A stretch of 20,957 bases of DNA, taken from assembly GCA_039807445.1 (NCBI GenBank), contig JBDHRG010000051.1, forward strand, positions 1 through 20,957. Direction: 5' to 3'. This document shows, in pieces, positions 6,301-15,450 of this stretch. A program made the position numbers and the translations under genes. The notes below the pieces were generated by a model. It saw nothing but the letters and a program-made list of their open reading frames with translations. It ran no database searches and had not been told where the DNA came from. The stretch comes from JBDHRG01 sp039807445. Its GTDB lineage: Bacteria; Pseudomonadota; Gammaproteobacteria; Competibacterales; Competibacteraceae. The first letter of the stretch is position 1, and every line of letters starts with the position of its first letter.

Positions 6301-6907
6301 GAGCAGCTCGCGCTGGCTCAAGGAGCATTTTGCCGACGAGTTCGTCAAGCGCGCCCAGACCGAGGGCTGGCGCTCGCGCGCCGTCTACAAGCTGAGTGAG
6401 ATCCAGGAGAAGGACCGCATCCTGCGCCCCGGCATGACGGTGGTCGATCTCGGCGCCGCGCCCGGCGGCTGGTCGCAGTACGCCGCGAAGATGGTCGGCG
6501 AGCGCGGCCGCGTGATCGCGCTCGACATCCTGCCGATGGACGGCCTGCCCGGCGTCGAGGTCATCGAGGGTGATTTCCGCGAGGAGGCCGTGCTCGCCGA
6601 ACTCGTGCGCGTGCTCGACGGTCGACGGGTGGATCTTGTGATTTCCGACATGGCCCCCAATACCAGCGGGATGCGGGCTGTGGACCAGCCGCGGGCGATG
6701 TACCTGGCCGAGCTGGCGCTCGCGTTCGCGCGCCAGAACCTGCGCCCGGGAGGCGATCTGCTGATGAAGGTGTTCCAGGGCGAGGGCTTCGATGCGCTGC
6801 TGCGCGAGTTGCGCGCCGCGTTCGGCTCGGTCGCTTCGCGCAAGCCCAGGGCTTCGCGCGGGCGCAGCGCCGAAATGTACCTTCTGGCCAGGAACTATCG
6901 CCTGTAG
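6287..6907 (+). CDS. rlmE: 23S rRNA (uridine-2'-O-)-methyltransferase RlmE (RrmJ/FtsJ)
   Basis: RlmE methylates the 2'-O of U2552 of 23S rRNA late in 50S assembly, using S-adenosylmethionine. The 206-residue protein is of normal length. The SAM-binding motif is VVDLGAAPGGWSQ (residues 52-64). The catalytic K-D-K-E tetrad is visible as Lys35 (SRAVYKL), Asp121 (ISDMAPN), Lys161 (LLMKVFQG) and Glu196 (SAEMYLLA). The start ATG 6287 has a GAGGAG Shine-Dalgarno sequence at 6274-6279 inside the upstream small gene. ftsH follows after 76 bases, the usual rlmE-ftsH pair. Confidence 0.97.
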   Translation: MARSKSSSRWLKEHFADEFVKRAQTEGWRSRAVYKLSEIQEKDRILRPGMTVVDLGAAPGGWSQYAAKMVGERGRVIALDILPMDGLPGVEVIEGDFREEAVLAELVRVLDGRRVDLVISDMAPNTSGMRAVDQPRAMYLAELALAFARQNLRPGGDLLMKVFQGEGFDALLRELRAAFGSVASRKPRASRGRSAEMYLLARNYRL

Positions 6908-6930
6908 TAAGGTCCAACCTCACGATTCAG

Positions 6931-6954
6931 CGCCCGAAATCGGTTCGTCGGGCG
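6931..6954 (+). promoter_or_regulatory. Hairpin in the rlmE-ftsH gap
   Basis: CGCCCGA (6931-6937) and TCGGGCG (6948-6954) form a perfect seven-pair stem with a ten-base loop. There is no T run after it, so it is not a simple terminator. It could stabilise mRNA ends or attenuate ftsH. No clear sigma32-type promoter was seen in the gap. Confidence 0.45.
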
Positions 6955-6983
6955 GCATCTTACGGCACTGCGAGGTGCGTGCT

Positions 6984-8900
<1,917 letters not shown>

Positions 8901-8914
8901 GGCCGCGCATTCGC

Positions 8915-9745
8915 ATGATGCTGCGCTGTGCCGACAGGGGCCTGGACTTGTCCAGGCCCCGCGTGATGGGGGTCCTCAACGTGACCCCCGATTCTTTTTC
9001 CGACGGCGGCCGCTGGCTCGATCCGGAGCTGGCGCTCGAACGCGCCTGGGCGATGGTCGAAGCTGGCGCGGCGCTGGTCGACATCGGCGGCGAGTCGACC
9101 CGCCCGGGGGCTGCCGAGGTGGCGCTGGACGAAGAGTCGCGGCGCGTGCTGCCGCTGCTCGAGCGGCTGGCGCCCGCGCTGCCGGTGCCGATTTCGGTCG
9201 ACACGCGCAAGCCCGAGCTGATGCGCCGCGCGCTCGCCGCCGGCGCCGGGCTGGTCAACGACATCTGCGCGCTGCAAGAGCCGGAGGCGCTGGCCGCGGT
9301 CGCGACGAGCGGGGCGGCGGTGTGCCTGATGCACATGCAGGGCGCGCCGCGCACGATGCAGCTCGATCCGCACTACGGCGACGTGGTCGCCGAGGTGCGC
9401 GATTTCCTCGCAGCGCGGATCGCGGCCTGCGAAGCTGCCGGCATCGCGCGCGAGCGGCTGTTGATCGATCCCGGTTTCGGTTTCGGCAAGACGCTGGCGC
9501 ACAACCTGAGTCTGCTGAAGCACCTCGACGCCTTCGCGACGCTCGGAGTGCCGCTGCTGATCGGCGTGTCGCGCAAGGCCATGATCGGCGCGGTGCTCGA
9601 TCGGCCGGTCGACGAGCGCATGGTCGGCAGCGTCGCTGCGGCGCTGCTCGCCGCCGAGCGCGGTGCCAGGATCGTGCGCGTGCACGACGTCGCGGAAACC
9701 GTGCAGGCGCTGCAGATCCTCGACGCGGTCGAAGCCGCGCACTGA
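8915..9745 (+). CDS. folP: Dihydropteroate synthase
   Basis: FolP joins 6-hydroxymethyl-7,8-dihydropterin pyrophosphate with p-aminobenzoate in folate synthesis and is the sulfonamide target. The 276-residue protein has both signatures: MGVLNVTPDSFSDGG from residue 18, and VDIGGESTRPGA. It also has SVDTRKPE, CLMHMQGAPRTMQ, DPGFGFGKT, and GVSRKAMIG with the conserved Ser-Arg-Lys. The first 17 residues include LDLSRPRV, matching the E. coli N-terminus, which supports ATG 8915; ATG 8918 is equally possible. The gene starts 14 bases after ftsH, with TGAGG (8898-8902) as a distant ribosome site. Two perfect hairpins lie within its first 85 bases (separate entries). Operon position between ftsH and glmM is conserved in Proteobacteria. 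Confidence 0.96.
   Translation: MMLRCADRGLDLSRPRVMGVLNVTPDSFSDGGRWLDPELALERAWAMVEAGAALVDIGGESTRPGAAEVALDEESRRVLPLLERLAPALPVPISVDTRKPELMRRALAAGAGLVNDICALQEPEALAAVATSGAAVCLMHMQGAPRTMQLDPHYGDVVAEVRDFLAARIAACEAAGIARERLLIDPGFGFGKTLAHNLSLLKHLDAFATLGVPLLIGVSRKAMIGAVLDRPVDERMVGSVAAALLAAERGARIVRVHDVAETVQALQILDAVEAAH
8937..8960 (+). promoter_or_regulatory. Eleven-pair perfect hairpin at the start of folP
   Basis: GGGGCCTGGAC (8937-8947) and GTCCAGGCCCC (8950-8960) are exact reverse complements separated by TT. The structure begins 22 bases after the folP start codon and includes two AGG arginine codons and a TTG leucine codon. An RNA hairpin this strong could slow ribosomes or polymerase, or act as an RNA-processing site between ftsH and folP. 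Confidence 0.6.
8968..8999 (+). terminator. Attenuator-like hairpin with T-rich tail inside folP
   Basis: GGGGGTC (8968-8974) and GACCCCC (8983-8989) form a perfect seven-pair stem with an eight-base loop, followed by GATTCTTTTT. The layout is that of an intrinsic terminator, but it lies within the coding sequence for the conserved VLNVTPDSF motif. It may reduce transcription beyond ftsH, or it may be a coincidence of the conserved peptide and codon choice. Confidence 0.4.
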
Positions 9746-9794
9746 ACATTTGACGGCCGTCCGCAGGGACAGCGCGGGCGCAGAGGGGGTATTC

Positions 9795-11132
9795 GTGGAC
9801 AAGCGTTATTTCGGGACCGATGGCATCCGCGGCCGGGTCGGCGAGGCGCCGATCACCGCCGATTTCGTGCTCAAGCTCGGCTGGGCGGCGGGCACCGTGC
9901 TTGCCGGCAGCGGCCAGCGCAAGGTGCTGATCGGCAAGGATACGCGCATCTCGGGTTACATGTTCGAATCCGCGCTCGAAGCCGGGCTGTCGGCCGCCGG
10001 CGTCGACATCGCGCTGCTCGGGCCGATGCCGACGCCCGGCATCGCTTACCTGACGCGCACGCTGCGCGCGAGCGCCGGCATCGTGATCAGCGCGTCGCAC
10101 AACCCGTATCCCGACAACGGCATCAAGTTCTTCGGCGGCGACGGCATGAAGCTGTCCGACGAGATCGAGGCCGCGATCGAAGCCGCGCTCGAGCGGCCGA
10201 TGGCGACGGTCGGCCCGGACAGGCTCGGCAGGGCCGAGCGCATCGTCGATGCGGCCGGCCGTTACATCGAGTTCTGCAAGAGCACGGTGCCGCTGTCGCT
10301 CGACCTGTCGGGGCTGAAGATCGCCGTCGACTGCGCCAACGGCGCCACCTACCACATCGCACCGAACGTGTTCGCCGAACTCGGCGCCGAGGTGGTCGCG
10401 CTGGCGGTGCAGCCCGATGGGCTCAACATCAACCGCGACTGCGGCTCGACCCGGCCGGCGGCGCTGCAGAAAGCGGTGGTGGCGCAGGGAGCGGACCTCG
10501 GCATCGCCTTCGACGGCGACGGCGACCGTGTGCTCATGATCGACCGCCACGGCGAAGTGCTCGACGGCGACGAACTGCTGTTCATCATCGCCGAAGACCG
10601 CCGCCGCATGGGGGCGTCGCTCGCCGGCGTGGTCGGCACGCTGATGAGCAACCTCGGGCTCGAACTCGCGCTGCGCGAGCGCGGCATCGCACTGCACCGT
10701 GCCAAGGTCGGCGACCGCTACGTGATGGAGCAACTGCTCGGCAAGGGCTTGAGCCTGGGTGGCGAGAGCTCGGGACACCTGATCTGCCTCGACCGGACCA
10801 CGACCGGTGACGGCATCGTCTCGGCGCTGCAAGTGCTGGCGGCGATGTTGGCGCGCGGCTGCCAGTTGCACGAGCTCGCGGCCGGAATGAGCAAATTCCC
10901 GCAGGTGATGGTCAACGTGCCGGTGGCGCACAAGCTCGACTGGCTCGCCTGTCCGCCGGTGCGCGATGCCGTGCGTCAGGCCGAAACCGAACTCGCTGAG
11001 CACGGCCGCGTGCTGCTGCGTCCCTCGGGCACCGAGCCGGTCGTGCGCGTGATGGTCGAGGGCGTCGACCGCGCCCAGGTGCAGGCGCTCGCGCACGGGA
11101 TCGCCGAGGTCGTCGCGACGGCAGCGGCCTGA
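9795..11132 (+). CDS. glmM: Phosphoglucosamine mutase
   Basis: GlmM converts glucosamine 6-phosphate to glucosamine 1-phosphate, the precursor of UDP-GlcNAc for peptidoglycan and lipopolysaccharide. The 445-residue protein starts with KRYFGTDGIRG. It has the phosphoserine loop SASHNP with catalytic Ser101, the magnesium loop AFDGDGDR, the sugar-binding GGESSGH and the phosphate-binding RPSGTEPVVRVMVEG. The start codon is GTG 9795. An AGAGGGGG ribosome site at 9782-9789 lies five bases upstream, which decides the start. It sits 49 bases after folP, as in the conserved ftsH-folP-glmM operon. Confidence 0.97.
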   Translation: MDKRYFGTDGIRGRVGEAPITADFVLKLGWAAGTVLAGSGQRKVLIGKDTRISGYMFESALEAGLSAAGVDIALLGPMPTPGIAYLTRTLRASAGIVISASHNPYPDNGIKFFGGDGMKLSDEIEAAIEAALERPMATVGPDRLGRAERIVDAAGRYIEFCKSTVPLSLDLSGLKIAVDCANGATYHIAPNVFAELGAEVVALAVQPDGLNINRDCGSTRPAALQKAVVAQGADLGIAFDGDGDRVLMIDRHGEVLDGDELLFIIAEDRRRMGASLAGVVGTLMSNLGLELALRERGIALHRAKVGDRYVMEQLLGKGLSLGGESSGHLICLDRTTTGDGIVSALQVLAAMLARGCQLHELAAGMSKFPQVMVNVPVAHKLDWLACPPVRDAVRQAETELAEHGRVLLRPSGTEPVVRVMVEGVDRAQVQALAHGIAEVVATAAA

Positions 11133-11148
11133 AGCTTGCGTGCAAGGC

Positions 11149-11177
11149 TTGTCTTCCACCAAGGGCGCGTTTAAGAT
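11149..11177 (+). promoter_or_regulatory. Candidate promoter upstream of tpiA
   Basis: TTGTCT (11149-11154) and TAAGAT (11172-11177) are spaced by 17 bases, each matching four of six consensus positions. The start site would be about 19 bases before tpiA. Just upstream, AAGCTTGC and GCAAGGCTT (11131-11150) form an imperfect hairpin after the glmM stop, with no T run. Both are suggestive only. Confidence 0.4.
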
Positions 11178-11202
11178 GCGCGGCCTCTTGCGGAGGTAGG
11201 AC

Positions 11203-11955
11203 ATGCGCCGGAAGCTTGTCGCTGGCAACTGGAAGATGAACGGCTCGCTCGCCTCGATCCGGGGCTGGTGCGAAACCGTCGGGTCGGCGGCGACGGACGA
11301 GGGCGGACCCGAGCTGGTGCTGGTGCCGCCGTTCCCCTACCTGGCTGAAGCTGCGGCGCGGCTGACGGCGGAGGGGGTCGCGGTGGGGGCGCAAGACTTG
11401 TCGCTGCGCGACGCAGGGGCGTACACCGGCGAAGTGTCGGGGGGCATGCTCGCCGATGTCGGCTGCAGCTTCGTGCTGGTCGGACATTCCGAGCGCCGTG
11501 CGCTGCATGGCGAAAGCGACGCGGTGGTGGCCGACAAGTTCGCGGCGGCGAGGCGCGCCGGGCTGCGGCCGGTGCTGTGCATCGGCGAGACGCTCGACGA
11601 GCGTGAAACGGGCATCGCCGAGCGCGTGATCGCGCGCCAGGTGCGTGCCGTGATCGGGCAGGTCGGCATTGCCGCCTTTGTCGGGGCGGTGATCGCTTAC
11701 GAACCGGTCTGGGCGATCGGCACCGGGCGTACGGCATCGCCGCAGCAGGCGCAAGAGGTGCATCGCTATGTGCGCGGAATATTCTCGGCGATCGATGCAA
11801 ATATTGGAAATTCGCTGCAAATCGTGTATGGTGGCAGCGTGAAAGCCGCAAACGCTGCCGAACTGTTCGCGATGGCGGATATCGACGGTGGCTTGGTCGG
11901 CGGGGCGTCGCTCGATGCGGCAGAGTTCCTCGCGATCAGCCGGGCAGCGGCCTGA
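11203..11955 (+). CDS. tpiA: Triosephosphate isomerase
   Basis: TpiA interconverts dihydroxyacetone phosphate and glyceraldehyde 3-phosphate in glycolysis and gluconeogenesis. The 250-residue protein shows AGNWKMNG with catalytic Lys11, VGHSERR with His95, and AYEPVWAIGTG with Glu167. The flexible phosphate loop reads GTGRTA, and the phosphate-binding GGSVKAAN and GGLVGGASL are present. GGAGGT at 11192-11197 lies five bases before ATG 11203. A short A/T-rich patch with unusual codons occurs at 11776-11835. secG follows 16 bases after the stop, a common proteobacterial pair. Confidence 0.97.
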   Translation: MRRKLVAGNWKMNGSLASIRGWCETVGSAATDEGGPELVLVPPFPYLAEAAARLTAEGVAVGAQDLSLRDAGAYTGEVSGGMLADVGCSFVLVGHSERRALHGESDAVVADKFAAARRAGLRPVLCIGETLDERETGIAERVIARQVRAVIGQVGIAAFVGAVIAYEPVWAIGTGRTASPQQAQEVHRYVRGIFSAIDANIGNSLQIVYGGSVKAANAAELFAMADIDGGLVGGASLDAAEFLAISRAAA

Positions 11956-11971
11956 TCGGGTTGGGTGACGA

Positions 11972-12304
11972 ATGTATACGGTGCTGTTGTTCGTGCATGT
12001 CGTGATCGCGATCGCGCTGATCGGCCTGGTGCTGATCCAGCACGGCAAGGGAGCCGACGCGGGTGCGGCCTTCGGCAGCGGCGCTTCGGCAACGGTGTTC
12101 GGGTCACGCGGCTCGGCCTCGTTCCTGAGCCGGACGACGGCAGCGCTGGCGACCGCGTTCTTCGTCACCAGCCTGGTTCTGGCGTATTTTGCCGGCAACC
12201 GCGCCGCGCCGGTCAGCGTCGTCGATCGCCCGGTGCAGCAGGTCGAGCAAGCCGCGAAGGGGCCGGCCGACGTGCCCAGCCTGCCGGCGGAGCAGGCGAA
12301 GTGA
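11972..12304 (+). CDS. secG: Preprotein translocase subunit SecG
   Basis: SecG is the small subunit of the SecYEG inner-membrane channel. The 110-residue product has a first helix (TVLLFVHVVIAIALIGLVLI), then the conserved cytoplasmic loop QHGKGADAGAAFGSGAS with TVFGSRGS, and a second helix (TAALATAFFVTSLVLAYFAG). A proline- and alanine-rich hydrophilic tail follows. ATG 11972 begins MYTVLL, as in homologues. A weak internal promoter-like pair inside tpiA (TTGGAA at 11804, TATGGT at 11827, 17-base spacer) could add expression. The gene is followed directly by tRNA-Leu(GAG), the secG-leuU arrangement known from E. coli. Confidence 0.95.
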   Translation: MYTVLLFVHVVIAIALIGLVLIQHGKGADAGAAFGSGASATVFGSRGSASFLSRTTAALATAFFVTSLVLAYFAGNRAAPVSVVDRPVQQVEQAAKGPADVPSLPAEQAK

Positions 12305-12320
12305 AGTCCGTCAGAGTTTT

Positions 12321-12405
12321 GCCGACGTGGTGGAATTGGTAGACACGCTATCTTGAGGTGGTAGTGGCTAGCGCCGTCCCGGTTCGAGTCCGGGCGTCGG
12401 CACCA
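12321..12405 (+). tRNA. tRNA-Leu(GAG)
   Basis: Acceptor GCCGACG (12321-12327) pairs with CGTCGGC (12395-12401). The discriminator is A12402 and CCA is encoded at 12403-12405. The anticodon stem CTATC/GGTAG carries loop TTGAGGT, giving GAG, and a class II variable arm follows. It starts 16 bases after the secG stop, with no promoter between them. It is therefore probably processed from the secG transcript. It corresponds to leuU. Confidence 0.97.
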
Positions 12406-12411
12406 TACGAC

Positions 12412-12441
12412 AAGCATCCCGAACGGGGTGCTTTTTTTTTT
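12412..12441 (+). terminator. Strong intrinsic terminator after tRNA-Leu(GAG)
   Basis: AGCATCCC (12413-12420) pairs with GGGGTGCT (12425-12432) over eight pairs, one of them T-G, with a GAAC tetraloop. A run of ten T residues (12432-12441) follows. This separates the tpiA-secG-tRNA unit from the nuo operon and is the clearest terminator in the window. Confidence 0.93.
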
Positions 12442-12525
12442 GCCTGCGGGTACGGTGAGGCCATGACCCGGTTCAGGTAAATGCGAACAAGTCTCTGATG
12501 CAAAAGCGGATACTGCCGGGCTTCC

Positions 12526-12574
12526 TTGACTTCGGACGGACTTGGTCGCTAGACTTCGCCCGCTTTTGGGCGGG
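12526..12574 (+). promoter_or_regulatory. Candidate promoter and leader hairpin of the nuo operon
   Basis: TTGACT (12526-12531) and TAGACT (12550-12555) are separated by 18 bases. Transcription would start near 12563, about 78 bases before nuoA. The initial transcribed region has CGCCC (12557-12561) facing GGGCG (12568-12572), a short hairpin with loop GCTTTT. No gene is seen between the terminator at 12441 and nuoA at 12641. The region is somewhat less GC-rich than its neighbours, as expected of a promoter. No FNR-like or other named operator was recognised. Confidence 0.55.
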
Positions 12575-12640
12575 GCATCGCCGCCGCCGCGACGTTCGAG
12601 CCTCACTTCCTCCAAGAGTTCGCGCACAGGGATAGCTTTG

Positions 12641-12997
12641 ATGCTGGAAAACTATCTTCCCATCCTGGTGTTCATCGTGATCGGCGTCTTGGTGGGGATC
12701 GGTCCCATCGTCGTCGGTTTCGTGCTCGGCCCCCGCCACCCCGACAGCGAGAAGCTCTCCCCCTACGAGTGCGGCTTCGAGGCTTTCGAGGATTCGCGCA
12801 TGAAGTTCGACGTGCGCTACTACCTGATCGCCATCCTGTTCATCATCTTCGATCTCGAGATCGCGTTCCTTTTCCCGTGGGCGGTCGTGCTCGACGAGAT
12901 CGGCGTGTTCGGCTTCGTGACCATGGCCGTCTTCCTCGGCATCCTGGTCATCGGCTTCATCTACGAGTGGAAGAAGGGAGCCCTGGAATGGGAATAG
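12641..12997 (+). CDS. nuoA: NADH-quinone oxidoreductase subunit A
   Basis: NuoA is a small membrane-arm subunit of complex I. The 118-residue protein has three hydrophobic helices, near residues 5-30, 61-83 and 88-110. The family signature SPYECGFEAF lies between the first and second, followed by FDVRYYLIAILFIIFDLEIAFLFPWA. ATG 12641 is eight bases after the AGGGA ribosome site (12628-12632). The longer frame upstream has only a TTG start and no homology. Its last ten bases overlap the start of nuoB, so the two are translationally coupled. It is the first gene of the nuo operon. Confidence 0.96.
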   Translation: MLENYLPILVFIVIGVLVGIGPIVVGFVLGPRHPDSEKLSPYECGFEAFEDSRMKFDVRYYLIAILFIIFDLEIAFLFPWAVVLDEIGVFGFVTMAVFLGILVIGFIYEWKKGALEWE

Positions 12998-13464
12998 AAG
13001 GCATCCTCGAGAAGGGCGCGGTCACGACCACGGCCGACAAGCTGATCAACTGGGCCCGCACCGGTTCGCTGTGGCCGATGACCTTCGGGCTGGCCTGTTG
13101 CGCAGTCGAGATGATGCACGCCGGCGCCGCGCGCTACGACCTCGACCGCTTCGGCATCGTCTTCCGCCCCAGCCCGCGCCAGTCCGACGTGATGATCGTC
13201 GCCGGGACGCTGGTCAACAAGATGGCCCCGGCGCTGCGCAAGGTCTACGACCAGATGGCCGAACCGCGTTGGGTGATCTCGATGGGCTCGTGCGCCAACG
13301 GCGGTGGCTACTATCACTACTCGTACGCCGTGGTGCGCGGCTGCGACCGCATCGTCCCGGTCGACATCTACGTGCCCGGCTGCCCGCCGACCGCCGAAGC
13401 GCTGCTCTACGGCATCATCCAGCTGCAGAACAAGATCAAGCGCACCAACACGATTGCCCGCTAA
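12988..13464 (+). CDS. nuoB: NADH-quinone oxidoreductase subunit B
   Basis: NuoB carries the terminal 4Fe-4S cluster N2, which passes electrons to quinone at the junction of the arms of complex I. The 158-residue protein has the four ligands as adjacent Cys37-Cys38 (GLACCAVEMM), Cys102 (GSCANGG) and Cys132 (VPGCPPTAE). Segments such as FGIVFRPSPRQSDVMIVAGT are nearly invariant in the family. ATG 12988 lies inside the end of nuoA, seven bases after AAGGGAG (12974-12980). nuoC follows after 12 bases. Confidence 0.97.
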   Translation: MGIEGILEKGAVTTTADKLINWARTGSLWPMTFGLACCAVEMMHAGAARYDLDRFGIVFRPSPRQSDVMIVAGTLVNKMAPALRKVYDQMAEPRWVISMGSCANGGGYYHYSYAVVRGCDRIVPVDIYVPGCPPTAEALLYGIIQLQNKIKRTNTIAR

Positions 13465-13476
13465 GGGATTGCCGCC

Positions 13477-14175
13477 ATGGCCGAGCCTGTTGAAAGCCTC
13501 CGGGAAGCGCTGCAGTCGCGCTTCGCCGATGCCCTCGTTGGTCACACCGTCTGTTGCGATCAGCTGACGATCGAGCTCACCGACGAGCGCGCGCTCGAGG
13601 TGTTCCGCGCGTTGCGCGACGAGTTCGCCTTCGAGCAGCTGATGGATATCGCCGGCGTCGACTATTCGGCGTACGGTGTCACCGAATGGGTCACCGACGA
13701 ATCGACCGCCAAGGGTTTCGGCCGTGGCGTGACCGCCCGCGCACCCGGGCGCGCCGCCGACGCCGTAGCGGAGACCGTCGCCGCAGTCGCGAGTTCCCGC
13801 CGCTTCGCCGCCGTGTACCAGCTGCTGTCGGTGGCGCGCAACCGGCGCGTGCGCGTGCGCGTGTACGCACCCGACGACGAACTGCCGGTGATCCCCTCGG
13901 TGGTCGAGCTGTGGGCGAGTGCCGACTGGTACGAGCGTGAAGCCTTCGACCTGTACGGCATCGTGTTCGAGGGGCACCCGGACTTGCGCCGCCTCCTCAC
14001 CGACTACGGTTTCGTCGGCCACCCGTTCCGCAAGGACTTCCCGCTGATCGGCCAGGTCGAGATGCGCTACGACGCCGAGCGTGGCCGCGTCGTCTACGAA
14101 CCGGTGTCGATCGAGCCGCGTGTGCTGGTGCCGCGCGTGATCCGCCACGACCACCGCTACGCCTCCGAATCCTGA
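13477..14175 (+). CDS. nuoC: NADH-quinone oxidoreductase subunit C
   Basis: NuoC is the 30-kDa peripheral-arm subunit that packs against NuoD. The 232-residue protein has the C-terminal signature WYEREAFDLYGIVFEGHPDL and then RRLLTDYGFVGHPFRKDFPL (about 151-190). Residues 68-108, between VDYSAYG and RFAAVYQLLSV, are an extra segment compared with short NuoC proteins. Comparable insertions are known in Xanthomonas-type NuoC, so this is a lineage feature rather than a defect. C and D are separate here, unlike the NuoCD fusion of Escherichia and Pseudomonas. ATG 13477 follows nuoB closely. Confidence 0.96.
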   Translation: MAEPVESLREALQSRFADALVGHTVCCDQLTIELTDERALEVFRALRDEFAFEQLMDIAGVDYSAYGVTEWVTDESTAKGFGRGVTARAPGRAADAVAETVAAVASSRRFAAVYQLLSVARNRRVRVRVYAPDDELPVIPSVVELWASADWYEREAFDLYGIVFEGHPDLRRLLTDYGFVGHPFRKDFPLIGQVEMRYDAERGRVVYEPVSIEPRVLVPRVIRHDHRYASES

Positions 14176-14196
14176 GAGCCCGGGAGCCCCTTCGCG

Positions 14197-15450
14197 ATGC
14201 CCGAGATCCGCAACTACACTTTGAACTTCGGTCCGCAGCATCCGGCCGCGCACGGCGTGCTGCGCCTGGTGCTGGAGCTGGACGGCGAAGTGATCCAGCG
14301 CGCCGATCCGCACATCGGCCTGCTCCACCGCGGCACCGAGAAGCTCGCGGAGTCCAAGCCCTTCAACCAGTCGATCGGCTACATGGACCGCCTCGACTAC
14401 GTCTCGATGATGTGCAACGAGCACGGCTACGTGCTGGCCATCGAGAAGCTGCTCGGCGTCGAGGTGCCGCTGCGCGCGCAGTACATCCGCGTGATGTTCG
14501 ACGAGATCACCCGCATCTTGAACCACTTGATGTGGATCGGCGCGCACGGTCTCGACATCGGCGCGATGACGGTGTTCCTGTACGCCTTCCGCGAGCGCGA
14601 AGATTTGATGGACTGCTACGAGGCGGTCTCGGGCGCACGCATGCACGCGACCTACTACCGTCCGGGCGGCGTCTATCGCGACCTGCCCGACACCATGCCG
14701 AAATACGAGGTTTCGAAGTACCGCTCGCAGAAGGACGTCGACGCGCTGAACGCGATCCGCCAGGGTTCGCTGCTCGACTTCATCGAAGCCTTCACCGAAA
14801 CCTTCCCGGGGCGGATCGACGAGTACGAGACGCTGCTGACCGACAACCGCATCTGGAAGCAGCGCACTGTCGGCATCGGCGTGGTATCGCCCGAGCGCGC
14901 ACTCGCGCTCGGCTTCTCGGGGCCGATGCTGCGCGGCTCGGGCGTGGCCTGGGACTTGCGCAAGAAGCAGCCCTACGAAGTCTACGATCGCCTCGACTTC
15001 GACATCCCGGTCGGCGCCAACGGCGACTGCTACGACCGCTACCTGGTGCGGATCGAAGAGATGCGCCAGTCGAACCGCATCATCCGCCAGTGCGTCAAGT
15101 GGCTGCGCGCGAACCCGGGTCCGGTGATCGCCGCCGACCACAAGGTCGCGCCGCCTAGCCGTGAAGAAATGAAGGAGTCGATGGAGGCGCTGATCCATCA
15201 CTTCAAGCTGTTCACCGAGGGCTACTGTGTACCCGAAGGCGAAGTCTACGCTGCGGTCGAACACCCGAAGGGCGAGTTCGGCGTCTACCTGGTTTCGGAC
15301 GGCGCCAACAAGCCGTACCGAGTCAAGGTCCGCGCACCCGGCTTCGCCCATCTGGCGGCCATCGACGAGATGGCCAGGGGGCACATGCTCGCCGACGTCG
15401 TCGCCATCATCGGCACCCAGGATATCGTCTTCGGAGAGATCGACCGCTGA
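14197..15450 (+). CDS. nuoD: NADH-quinone oxidoreductase subunit D
   Basis: NuoD is the 49-kDa subunit that forms the quinone-binding cavity with NuoB. The 417-residue protein has the usual length. The N-terminal quinone-site loop GPQHPAAHGVLRL (residues 12-24) has both histidines. HIGLLHRGTEKL, the MTVFLYAFREREDLMDCYE region and the C-terminal end VFGEIDR are typical. GGGAG at 14182-14186 precedes ATG 14197 by ten bases. The stop codon overlaps the nuoE start by one base (TGATG), so translation is coupled. Confidence 0.97.
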   Translation: MPEIRNYTLNFGPQHPAAHGVLRLVLELDGEVIQRADPHIGLLHRGTEKLAESKPFNQSIGYMDRLDYVSMMCNEHGYVLAIEKLLGVEVPLRAQYIRVMFDEITRILNHLMWIGAHGLDIGAMTVFLYAFREREDLMDCYEAVSGARMHATYYRPGGVYRDLPDTMPKYEVSKYRSQKDVDALNAIRQGSLLDFIEAFTETFPGRIDEYETLLTDNRIWKQRTVGIGVVSPERALALGFSGPMLRGSGVAWDLRKKQPYEVYDRLDFDIPVGANGDCYDRYLVRIEEMRQSNRIIRQCVKWLRANPGPVIAADHKVAPPSREEMKESMEALIHHFKLFTEGYCVPEGEVYAAVEHPKGEFGVYLVSDGANKPYRVKVRAPGFAHLAAIDEMARGHMLADVVAIIGTQDIVFGEIDR

